64,000 bases of DNA from contig JBBPUQ010000001.1 in NCBI GenBank assembly GCA_038501195.1, positions 2,108,001-2,172,000 on the forward strand. Direction: 5' to 3'. This document shows, in pieces, positions 12,509-22,673 of this stretch; position 1 is the stretch's first letter, and the number at the start of each line of letters is the position of its first letter. The notes under the pieces were generated by a model. It searched no databases. It saw only the letters and a program-made list of their open reading frames with translations, and was not told the origin of the DNA. This DNA comes from Nemania diffusa. Lineage: Eukaryota; Ascomycota; Sordariomycetes; Xylariales; Xylariaceae. A program made the translations under genes and the position numbers.

Positions 12509-15500
12509 ATGGCGGGTGTCAGCCGCTTCAGATTCTTGGCCATAGCCATGGTCTTCCACCTCGTGTATATCTATTCCATCTTTGATATTTATTTTGTCAG
12601 TCCCATTGTCAGTGGCATGCAATTATTCCAGCTGGATAGACCAGCAGGAGCAAAAGCCCCAGCCGACCGACTTGTACTTTTCGTTGGTATGGATTAGTTT
12701 ATCTTACAGGTACCTAGATCGAGCTTCAGAAGCTGACTTCATACTTGTAGGAGACGGATTACGTGCCGACAAAGCCTTCCAATCGTTTCCCGAGCCATAT
12801 CCAGAAACAGACGAAGACCTGACTCCGCGACCCCTTGCGCCCTTCCTGCGATCCCGCGTCTTAGAGCATGGCACCTTCGGTGTGTCGCATACAAGGGTTC
12901 CTACTGAGTCCCGACCTGGACACGTCGCTCTAATAGCGGGCCTATATGAGGACGTCTCGGCTGTTGCGACGGGCTGGAAACTCAACCCGGTCAACTTCGA
13001 CAGCGTTTTCAACCGCAGTAGACATACATGGAGCTGGGGAAGCCCGGACATCCTGCCTATGTTTGAGCAGGGCGCTACACCGGGTAGGATCGATGCCTAT
13101 TGCTACGATGCAGAGTTTGAAGACTTTTCGCAAGATGCGCTTCATCTCGATCTCTGGGTTTTTGATCATGTGAAGGACCTTTTCGCCGCTGCGGCGAAGA
13201 ATAGTACCCTGAATGCTGGTCTCAGGCAGGACAAAATTGTGTTTTTCCTCCATCTGTTGGGGCTTGATACCGCTGGACATTCATATCGACCCTACTCAAA
13301 AGAGTATCTGCACAACATCAAGGTCGTAGATGAAGGAGTAAAAGAAATAACAAATATAATTCAGAAGTTTTATGCTGACGATAGAACTGCCTTCGTGTTC
13401 ACGGCAGATCATGGGATGAGTGATTGGGGCAGCCACGGGGACGGGCATCCAGATAATACACGAACACCGCTGATAGCCTGGGGATCTGGCGTCGCTAAGC
13501 CCAAGATATTTCAAGAAGTCACAGCGCCTGGGCATGACGAATACTCCGCCGACTGGAACCTCGCCCAAATTCAACGGCACGATACCCAGCAAGCTGATGT
13601 CGCCGCCCTTATGGCCTACTTGGTCGGTCTAGAATTCCCCGCGAATTCTGTGGGTGAGCTGCCATTGTCATATCTGGCGGCAAATACGAAGGAGAAAGCC
13701 GAAGCATCGTTCGTAAACACCCAGGAAATCCTTGAGATTTATCGGGTGAAGGAGGTGAACAAGAAAGCAAAACAGTTGCACTACCAACCTTACGAGCCCC
13801 TGAGTGGACATGGCGGCAAGCTTCCCGATGCTCGGCTTTCATCAATCGGAGATCTCATTGGTTTAGGACGTTATGAGGAAGCTATTGAAGAGAGTGCTGC
13901 CTTGATGAAGCTCGCCTTGGAGGGAATGCGATATCTGCAGACATACGACTGGCTTTTCCTTAGGGCTCTTATTACAATTGGGTATCTAGGCTGGATAGCC
14001 TTTTCACTGACTACCGTTATCGATTTACACGTCGTGCAGGGTGCAGCAGAACCGTCGCGGACACTCGGTGCAACCATCTTTTTTTCCTCCATTCTCATTG
14101 CACTATATGCATCCTTCGTTATTTCGCAGTCTCCTCCCACATACTATGCGTACTCGTTTTTCCCAGTAGTGTTCTGGGAGGAGGTCTACGCACGGCGAGA
14201 AAGCTTAGCTAGAGGCAGGCAAATCCTGTTAGGACACATTGAAACGGGAACCCGAGTCCTATCATTCGCCTTGAATTTTGTCCTCTACGTGGGAGTCATA
14301 GAATCATTGGTATGTTCCCCTGCCTTAAATTGTTACCAACGCATAATCTTACTTCTTGTTGTCAGGCGTTGGGATACCTTCATCGTGAAATCTTCACAGT
14401 TCTTTTCGTAGTGGCTTCAATGTTCCCCATAGCTCTCGGCGTCTCGTTCCTCCAGAAGCATGTCGTCCTGGGCGCTACGTGGTTTGCATCATGCCTCTTA
14501 ATGAGCACTTTCACCCTACTCCCTGCAAATAAGGTCGAGGATGTACAGTTGATGTAAGTTTTAACCTAACTTATGCTCTATCGTCGGTGCCTAACAATCA
14601 GTAGCATGCTTGGTGGCTTCCTGATGGTGGCCGTTGGCATACTCTATCTCGTATTTGAAGATAAGCTACTTGCAGACTTTTCTGGCTCGATCAAGCCGCA
14701 GTCGCAGCCGAAGCCGAATTTGATATCAAGAAGTCTTATTGGAGTCCAAGTAAGTGGATTAAGTGCAACATGTTTTCTTGCCTTCTTCTAATCTCTGAAA
14801 TAGACCGGCCTTATCATCCTTGCTATGATCGTTACTCGATCTAGCGCGCTATCGTTGCAAGCTAAGCAGGGCCTGCCTCTAGGCAATCAAGTAGTCGGCT
14901 GGCTCGTTCTTGTCATATCGCTCCTAATGCCTTTAGCTCACCGACTTCAACCCAACAATCATTACCTCCATAGGCTCCTGGTTATCTTCCTGACTTGCGC
15001 GCCGACATTTGTCATTCTTACTATCTCGTATGAAGGACTTTTCTACTTCACATTCTCACTTACCTTGGTAACTTGGGTTCGACTCGAACATCACGGCTAT
15101 ATATTTTTGCAAGCCAGTCAGAAGAAGGGAGAGAGTCAAGAATCCACTGTCAAATCAGCTGTTGAAGCAGTTTTATCGCAATTTCGGCCGTTGTCTCTCT
15201 CAGACGCGCGTGTAGCTCTCTTCTTCTTTGTGCTTCTTCAATCTGCTTTCTTCAGTACCGGCAATATTGCGTCGATCTCTTCCTTTAGTCTAGAAAGTGT
15301 TTGCCGGCTCCTTCCGATATTCGATCCTTTCTCTCAAGGGGCACTCCTCCTTCTAAAGCTAATGATTCCCTTCGTGCTCATCTCCGCGAATCTTGGCATC
15401 CTCAACAAGCGCATAGGCGTGGCACCGTCAGCGCTGTTCATGTTAGCTATGCCAATGTGCGACATCCTCACGCTCTACTTCTTCTGGGTTGTCAAGGACG

Positions 15501-15712
15501 AAGGCTCCTGGTTGGAAATAGGGTCCACAATCAGTCATTTCGCCATTGCAAGTCTACTTTGTGTATTTGTGGCGGCATTAGAGGGCGTTAGTGCGGCTTT
15601 CGTGTCTGGGGTCGAAGTAGACAGCTTGCATAGGCATGTACCCGGAGTCGATGAGTTAGAAAAAGAAGAGACGCCGCCGGCAGCGATTAATGGGGAGGTT
15701 TTAGAGAAGTAG
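12509..15712 (+). CDS. MCD4: GPI ethanolamine phosphate transferase 1 (Mcd4)
   Basis: Mcd4 adds phosphoethanolamine to the first mannose of GPI-anchor precursors in the ER. Five exons (12509-12686, 12751-14309, 14366-14553, 14605-14749, 14804-15712) encode 992 aa, close to the usual family length. An N-terminal signal-anchor (FLAIAMVFHLVYIYSIFDIY) precedes the lumenal alkaline-phosphatase-like catalytic domain. That domain has VGDGLRAD (metal-binding Asp), TRVPTESRPGHV (nucleophile Thr region), GLDTAGHSYRP and FTADHGMSDWGSHG. The C-terminal half is a multi-span membrane region. The first intron lies within VGDG and its removal restores the motif. All introns are 51-64 nt with canonical ends. 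It is complete, with no sign of damage. Confidence 0.95.
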
Positions 15713-15840
15713 ACAAAAGCATCGATAGAAGCTTAATGAAATTAATTTCTAAATACATGAGCATGTCAATCCCTATATTCCGGGGTAGTATTCTCATGGG
15801 CGGAATCGACAATTCGCACTTTAAAGCCTATGTTGATAGA

Positions 15841-16456
15841 GAATGTCTAGTTGGTCTCCTCGGACTCGTAATAGGGACACTAGTTGGGGGCGCTTTTACC
15901 TCCTACGCCACATAGCGTTGGTGTACGTGTCCAAAGTCTCTCACACTCTTGTATTTTACTCGCGGAGATTGGCTTCTATGTGAATCTGCCACTTGGCGGC
16001 TTGGTAGCTACCGCTATCGTTCTCCTACGTCTGCCGAGAAAGACAGACAAGCCCGGTCCGTGGTCGGTGATCCCGAAACTGCACCATCACCTGGATCCCA
16101 TCCCGCTACCTTTCAGCTCCTTCTCGCTCTACAATTCAGTGGTGTGGATTATCCCTAGAACTCGTCACAACTAATCGGCCTTCTCGTTGAAGCCTTTGCC
16201 ACGGCGGTTATCTAGCTCTTTTGGAAACGATATCGCCGTAGGAAGCACCAGTTGTCATGCCATTGTTTCACCTGAAGAAGTACCAGGGGTACAAGTCGCA
16301 TATGCAAACAGCATCGACTATGTATTCTACCTCATTGCGGGCTTAGCAGCAGCAAGCGGGCTCGCTCTATGGGGCATGGGATGGCACGATCTATGGTCGA
16401 AGAAAGATAGGGACACTCGTTCTGGAAAGGAAAGCACGGGTACACATACTGGGTAA
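15841..16456 (+). pseudogene. MFS drug-efflux transporter pseudogene (DHA2-like)
   Basis: Translation shows pieces of a 14-helix drug:H+ antiporter in the right order: GTLVGGAFTSYAT, then FYVNLPLGGLVATAIVLLRL, KLHHHLDP, QLLLALQFSGVDYP, and near the 3' end VPGVQVAYANSIDYVFYLIAG with a membrane helix. The gene is broken. Tryptophan positions expected in AT-W-RW, YP-W-NSSQ and I-W-LFW read TAG at 15913-15915, 16156-16158 and 16213-16215. There is a frameshift after LHHHLDP, and most of the second half is missing between about 16,260 and 16,270. The 5' half is absent. TGG to TAG is the CpA-to-TpA change of RIP on the opposite strand. Family assignment is by resemblance. Confidence 0.8.
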
Positions 16457-17414
16457 AAGAAAGCGAGGAAGCAGTTGGACGATCCTAAAAAGACTGAATC
16501 AGAAAGAATTTAAGAATAACCCACGATGCTCTGATTATCTAATCATGGCTACATAACAATCATTGAAAATTTTAGCTACTTATTCGTTCATCTACTTAAC
16601 AAGATAATTTATCTTCGAGTTTCTTCGATCCAGAGCTTAGAAGTCACCTTACGTGTAATAAAATGCAAGGGGTCGCAAAGGGTGAGAGAAGGTTCGGGAA
16701 TTATAGCTATGTAATTATATGATGAAGTTGATGATCTAAAGACTGTACATTTAGTGGCATAATGGTTCATCGCCGTGGGCCAGCCGACGATGTACAATCT
16801 GACAGCAAACATGGGCGGTAAAGAGGAACGGCTGCCAGCCGCCCGGAACGCAACAGGATCGAGACCGCTTGATCGGAGCGGCGCAAGTGAGATAACCCTC
16901 CCGCGAGGGGATAGCCTGTGAGGGGGGTAATTATTTTATTTCCCGGCTTAACTCGAGTGTAATGGCCAGGTTACGCAACACTAGATCGTGTACTAGAATA
17001 GATATACCGTTAACCGCTAGCGTTATTTACGGCGTCGTTTTCCCTCCGTACACCCTATGACTTACCCATTTTTGACCATGTCCCTTGATCGTGGTCTACG
17101 TGTGTTACTATATACCCCGAAGACCTATATATTCCATATCGTATGGCCTATTTCAATATTCAGTTAAAGATTCGTGCTCATTCATGCTAGAGCACGGATA
17201 AATTCAGATAGATACTCAGAAACGGAGTTCTCGGATGTTCTATAAAGTCTCCGATTCCTTTCGTAAACCCCTATTCCATTTTCATCCGCCCTTCTTCACC
17301 TACGAGTCTGTGAACTCAGCGATAATTACGAAAAATACCCTAGCAGTAGAAGACTTTGTCTTTTTACTACTTATCCATCTACCGTAAGATCTCTTGAAAT
17401 ATCTTCCCTATACC
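16457..17414. other. intergenic, 3' of the transporter pseudogene
   Basis: No coding structure recognised. The sequence is mildly A+T-rich with nothing that reads as conserved protein on either strand. Confidence 0.5.
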
Positions 17415-17693
17415 ATGCCTAAGCTGTCGAGCAAGACCTCCTCAAGCAGTGGTCCTAGTCGAGGATCAACTTCGTTCAACAAATCGACAGAGTCTTCTCG
17501 CAGTTCAGTGTCGGCGTCTTTTGATTATCAACCGCAGCGCGTTGACAAGACAGCCCACAGCAAAGAGCGCGAGATAGAAGCTGATTTGATGAGATGTGAG
17601 ACCTACCGGTTTCATTGTAACTATAAATAATGAAACTCATACTAACGGATTAGAGAAGCTGCTCTCAAGAACGCGATACGAATGGGAATGTGA
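17415..17693 (+). CDS. small Ser-rich hypothetical protein
   Basis: I do not recognise a family. ATG 17415 opens a Ser/Thr-rich reading frame (MPKLSSKTSSSSGPSRGS...) ending in a charged segment KEREIEADLMR. Reading straight on gives a short non-conserved tail. A 63-nt intron (17596-17658, donor GTGAGA, branch CTAAC) would join to ALKNAIRMGM and a stop at 17691-17693, giving 71 aa. That model skips two earlier AG dinucleotides, so the acceptor is uncertain. It lies alone between the transporter pseudogene and poorly coding DNA. Confidence 0.4.
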
Positions 17694-18635
17694 TCTAAAA
17701 GGAGTAGAATGGCCATTCGGGAAGGGGATCATGCCAGGCATTCGGCCTTACAGGGGTTAGACGCGGTCTTTTCATTACCAAAGAACAGAGGAGGGTTTAA
17801 ACATAAGACTCGAGACAACAGAAATGGCAGCGCTATATTCAAGATCATAAATGATAATCGTGACTCAAGATGTTTTTCGAAACTGCATCATTCGTATTTC
17901 ATGCTAGTAAATTTAAGCTCGGCTGCGCGCTTTTTGCTGCAATACGAGAGCTCTCTACGACAGTTTAAGGATTATTTTACCCATCACGGTTTAAGAATTA
18001 AATGGCGATGACTGGTCTAGAATATTCGCTCTTGCAGAGTACGACGAGAGGTTAGCTTGGCTTTGACTTGGCATGGACTCATTTCTCCATCAATGCAACT
18101 TAGAATGTCGTATAATTGGTGATAAGGTGACGTTGATAGATATAAAAATAATTTGAAAGCGAGTAGGAGTAGCTGCTGCTCCAATCGTTTGGCACGTGTA
18201 GGAGTAATACGTACGATGTTATTATCTCGAGTTGTACAGTTTCTCTATATTTAGATGTAATCAGATATCACATATAACGAGCTGGTAGTAGTCCCCCGTC
18301 GTACTTTCTTGTCTTTTTCCAGGTCAGTCATTCGATTCAATAGATAATATAACACCGCATATCATCTACCCTTAAAATTCTTTTTATTATTGCCTATAGC
18401 GATTATATAAGGAATATCTGAAACAATAATTTGTCGATTGGATCAAGCATCAACAACATACCCATATAGTCATGCCCTCGTTATCCTCATCTGCCATGAA
18501 AACTCCACGATTGTAATCCGACCACGAAGCAAATGGGAGCTCGACCACCTTATACAAGCAAGGGCGTCAGCAGTATTCCTGAACCTATACCCAGGCCACT
18601 GTCAAGAACCAAATACTAGTATTGAAAAGAAAAAT
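17694..18635. other. intergenic, one doubtful ORF
   Basis: An open frame from ATG 17709 to 18011 (100 codons) has no recognisable motif and no support from splicing, so it is not called as a gene. The remainder is A+T-rich non-coding sequence. Confidence 0.45.
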
Positions 18636-19124
18636 TTACGCAGTTGACTGTCGCAATAGGCCTCTACTCCATCTGGGCGGTTTCTTCTCTATCATCATTG
18701 CGTCCTCACTGGCTTGTTTCAGGGGTTGTAAAGAGCCCACTCGCAGTTTATGTAGGTTTTTCGACTTGATGTGGAGGTGTCGTTGTAGCTTTACACCCAG
18801 AGGAAGAGAACCCAGATGTAATACCGCGACAATACCATTACCATCGGCCTGACGCCGGCTAGTACATAATTGAGGCTTTTTCTTTGGTGTTCTATCGGCC
18901 TGCTTTTCAGGTTCCTTTTTGGTGTAGACAACGACGGTATTGGACAGGTGGGGTAGGTCAAGTGTCTGGTAGTCTACACCTGAGAACTATTAGCATTACT
19001 ATCTACAGAAAACAGAGGAGAGGTTTAGAGACTCACTCTTAGCGACTTGTTCGAATAATGAGAGAGGAAAGACCTCAAGTTCCTGCTTGAACGGATCATA
19101 GCAAATGACCTTTTCGGAAGGCAT
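18636..19124 (-). CDS. hypothetical two-exon protein
   Basis: No family recognised. Exon 1 (19124-19037) starts MPSEKVICYDPFKQELEVFP and ends at a GTGAGT donor. A 57-nt intron (19036-18980) with a TGCTAAT branch and TTCTCAG acceptor leads to exon 2 (18979-18636), which is open for 114 codons: VDYQTLDLPHLSNTVVVYTK, then a Lys-rich stretch and a basic tail. Total 143 aa, in phase. Exon 2 has no usable start codon of its own, so it is easy to miss. The first 60 residues look more protein-like than the tail, so the gene could be truncated or its 3' end may be further spliced. Confidence 0.5.
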
Positions 19125-20674
19125 GTTGCGGACGTGAACTTAGACAATACTACGTAGAGAAAGGTTGAACACCTACACAATACACTGGAGCTAATCTGCT
19201 GTAATATGTCATGGCTAAATTTGGGTGCCTCGTATTTGTATTTGGAGGCGGTTTGAAAAAACGCCTGCAGAACCGCCTACAGAAAGCCGAAAGCCTGAGA
19301 CATAAACATTGGTTCGGCTACAGCCAATAGCAAACCTGATGATTGTGCGCCACCCATATTCGACATATCATCAGGCAGTGCCCTCTGACAACATAAGTGT
19401 GAGTCGGGCGGCGAATGACTTTACTGATCCTACACATCATCTTCACTTCTGGTTGCCCTGGTGTACATTTGCTATTCAGTCACTATGAGTCTTCCAGAGT
19501 CAGTGGACCCTCAAATACATTAATCCTGGAAGATATGGTCGGTTACATGCCTAGGCACTGTGAATTAATAGCGAATAATAATATGTCTTTCAATAGCCAA
19601 AGGTGTAGGTTGCCATTTTACAAAAAAAAAAAAAAAAAGATATAGAAATACCTTTGCACAGTTTATTATAATAGAATATATATCATTATAGCTTACGGCT
19701 GCGTGTATGAGAATAATTATAAGCAAATATCTTTGAGACTAGTACTGATTAGATAATTGTATTTAGGTCTCCCTGGCTTTAGTTCAGATAATTGAAAATC
19801 AGTTCCGAGAGACTTTCACCTACTACATAGGTCTTGACCCTGTAAAAAAGTCGTCGCAAAGTTTCATGAAGCGTTCGCGGCTCTCCCACATTGACGTATG
19901 GCTTGTGTCCCTCAGCGTTACGATAGAAAATGAACTGCGCGCGTTGGCTCGGGACCGAAGGCTCCCATGTAGGTCGGAAGAGTGCAGCGCGCAACTACTC
20001 CAACCCCAACATTCAAGGATACAGCCCAGAAGCCTACAATTACAGCCTCTAAACGTGTCGTAAGATGGAGGATCTCAAAGAGCCGCGCATCCTGGACAGA
20101 AGATTTAAGGTTGCCTGGATTTCAGAATCCCTAGCCCTATGCCGAGGCCCCACTTGCCGACCCCGTTCGGCTACTTGTGGGGTCTCGGATCCTTGCACAT
20201 ATAATAGTGAGTTCCAATTATCTAACCAGGAGGAGGAGAATAGGCTCGCAGGCCAAAAGGATGTTGTATTGGATTAGGTGGTTTGTAGCAGTACAGAAAG
20301 CAGCGAATAATGTAGTAGTCTCCTTACCCCTCACACCTTCCTATTACCCTTCGCACCCCCCTGGAGGAAGATGGAGCGACCTATCTTTAGACCATGCCCC
20401 ACCCAACCAGCCCTATGGGTGGGGTATTTTTCCCCACTAGTGGTAAAGGTCTCCGTTGTTTATATATTAAAGTGACCTTGTGAAGCTAAGTATTGCCGCT
20501 ACTGGATAGGTATATTAAACTCTGTATCGTATGAATTTCTACGAGCACCCCTAAGCCTGGTTTTTACATCCTATCTGATATCAAGTTGTTTTCAAAACGG
20601 AATGCCACGTAGATGGGACACATATCGTCAATTATAAAACGAGCTAGCAAAATGGTTTCCAAGGTACTCCATAC
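19125..20674. other. intergenic with short inverted repeats and a poly-A tract
   Basis: No gene recognised. It holds an A-run of about 18 near 19621-19638. An inverted repeat spans 20142-20188, with CCGAGGCCCCAC facing GTGGGGTCTCGG (one mismatch in the outer 12 bp). A further hairpin has CCCCACCC (20397-20404) facing GGGTGGGG (20417-20424). These could be ends of small decayed elements. Confidence 0.45.
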
Positions 20675-22427
20675 CTAAACTTCGGCCTTAAGTTCAACAA
20701 GGTGGTCTTCCGGAAGCTCCGGTTCATGGACTCGCAACTCAACCAAATGGTCGTCTGGCTTCTCCCTAATGATTCCCGTTCCATCTGCTTCTTGCATCCT
20801 ATGTGTTTCAGGTGGATTGATATCTTCTGCTGGTTTTTCGCCATTTACCGTGGTGCCCTGAAGACGAGCCGCTTCCAAGCTTTTTAGTCGATGTCGAAAA
20901 TGTAGAATGAGCCACGCCAGACCTAAAACTATTCCAAGCCCAAGTATACCGGAACCGACACCTATTCCGGCCTTAGCGCCCGCAGAGAGGCCATCATGTC
21001 CGCTCGGGCTCATTGAAGGAATGGGAGTACCATTATCCGTTCCATTGCAGACAAGGTTGTTTATTTTATTATTGTTCTTCAGGGATACCAACGCCGAACA
21101 ATTGAAATCAGCATTCCAGGCTTCGACTACCACAGTCCCACGGGCAAGTGTTAAAACTGGGAAGATGTTAGGACCAGTAGAGCTATATATATCAATTAGC
21201 TTATGCGATTCACTAACTTGCGTTTCCAAGGGCACTTACGTGTTGATGTGTCCTCTCAAGTGTACATTTTCTACAGTCTTCAACTCAGGGAAAAGTGGAA
21301 GTGCCGAGTCGGCATTGTCCACCAAGATGAGATTCGTAGCTGATGAAACACGGTCGAAATTAAATGTACAGTTTGTGTTGTTAGAAACCACAATGCTAGC
21401 CCCAATATCTATAAGACTATCAAAACTGACAGTCACGTTTTCGTATGAAGTAATATTTAGGTCTTTGCCAACTTGAGAGACGCGGTTGAACATCAGATTA
21501 GGGTAAGGTGCCTCATTGGCTTCGTTGTCGAGAATCATAGACTCATTAACTAGGAGGGGCCCGAGACTGACATCGGCAAAATTGTAGGTGTTGAAGTTCG
21601 CAGCATTGACAATACTCAGATTACCGACTGATTTTAGGTTCTGGAATTGGTAGTTGCAATGCACAACCCCAACAATCCTCAGATTGCCAACGGCCTCGAG
21701 TTTACCGGTATCCAAGCAAGAATCAGTGTAAATCGAAAGAGCTGTAACGACTTCGGCAGGCACATCAGCGTCGTTTGCAACAGCGGGCAGGCCCATCAAC
21801 TCAAGGTTTCTAAAGGATGTTGTGTTTATGTAGATGCTGGTCAGTTTTGGTGCGTTGGTGATGTTTAAATCAAGAGGCATATGGTTATATATATACGCTC
21901 CATTTTCGGTGTTAAAATAGACCGTACGATCTACCCCTAGAAGCCTAACCAAATAGGCCCCTAGAGTAGGGAGGCGAAGCCTCCCGTAAAGAAGTGAACA
22001 GAAGAAAGCAACTTATACTCAAAAACGTGTGTGTTTTCTATAGAACTGAAAGTACAGGTAGCTCCAACAGGCTGCGCGATTTATAAGCTAGCACAAGCCA
22101 CACTGCGTGTGGCTTGGGTGGCTTGATCGCCCACACTGTTGCAGTGTATGAGATATTTTCCCCTATAAGTCGTAACAGCGAAAGCTCAGTGAGAGAAGTC
22201 GAATCGCTGATTTGCAGCGAGTTGAGAGAGAAAGGTTGGGGAAAGTCTAGTATTTGGAGCTCTGGGTTATTACTGACGTTTATCATATCCCATGATCCGG
22301 TCAGGTTAGTGAAGTTTAGTGTGCCCTTTGCTTGATGGATATTGATAATGCCACATGGAGAAGAGTTCAGCCTATTGGCATCGCCTTGATTGGCTATTGT
22401 AAATGTCTCACCTAGACAGTCAGACAT
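20675..22427 (-). CDS. Ecm33-like surface protein with receptor-L-type repeats, C-terminal TM
   Basis: Resembles fungal Ecm33/receptor L-domain surface proteins. It has repeated beta-helix segments with a hydrophobic pattern (LDLNITNAPKLTSIYIN, LEAVGNLRIVGV, LKSVGNLSIVN, LNITSYENVTVSFDSLIDIG) and many N-glycosylation sites. A single membrane span (GILGLGIVLGLAWLILHF) and a cytosolic tail with two DDHLVEL/EDHLVEL repeats follow. Exon 3 (21182-20675) joins exon 2 by a clean 57-nt intron (21239-21183). The join between exon 1 (from ATG 22427) and exon 2 (about 21945 onward) could not be resolved: no GT-AG pair in the roughly 180-nt gap keeps frame, and the gap holds three perfect hairpins. The start also lacks a signal peptide. 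An upstream exon may be missed, or the gene may be damaged beside the transposon. Confidence 0.6.
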
Positions 22428-22643
22428 TTTTGGTTGGGGTGGAATGAGTTATCAGGCGTCCAGAGTAACTGGGTCAAGATAGTAGAGAGACTAGAAAATG
22501 GGCGAGGAGGGTGCGGACGGGCGCATTGCCAGTTGACCACATTTTTTAAATCAGGGATGCAGTGTATAGTGCAATGTAGGACCGATTCTTAAGTTATACA
22601 TGGTGCGAAGAGAGCCGGTGTTTTCTCTAGCACTGCCACTGGT

Positions 22644-22651
22644 GGCGTATT
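22644..22651. repeat. left 8-bp target-site duplication GGCGTATT
   Basis: GGCGTATT lies directly outside the left inverted terminus and is repeated exactly at 26609-26616 outside the right terminus. This is the footprint of an insertion that duplicates 8 bp. Confidence 0.88.
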
Positions 22652-22673
22652 CAGCGCTACCCACAGGTAAAGT
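22652..22673 (+). repeat. left terminal inverted repeat of hAT-like element
   Basis: Begins CAGCGCTACC and ends GGTAAAGT. It matches the reverse complement of 26587-26608 at 21 of 22 positions. The mismatch is C (left) against T (right), a transition. Confidence 0.88.
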
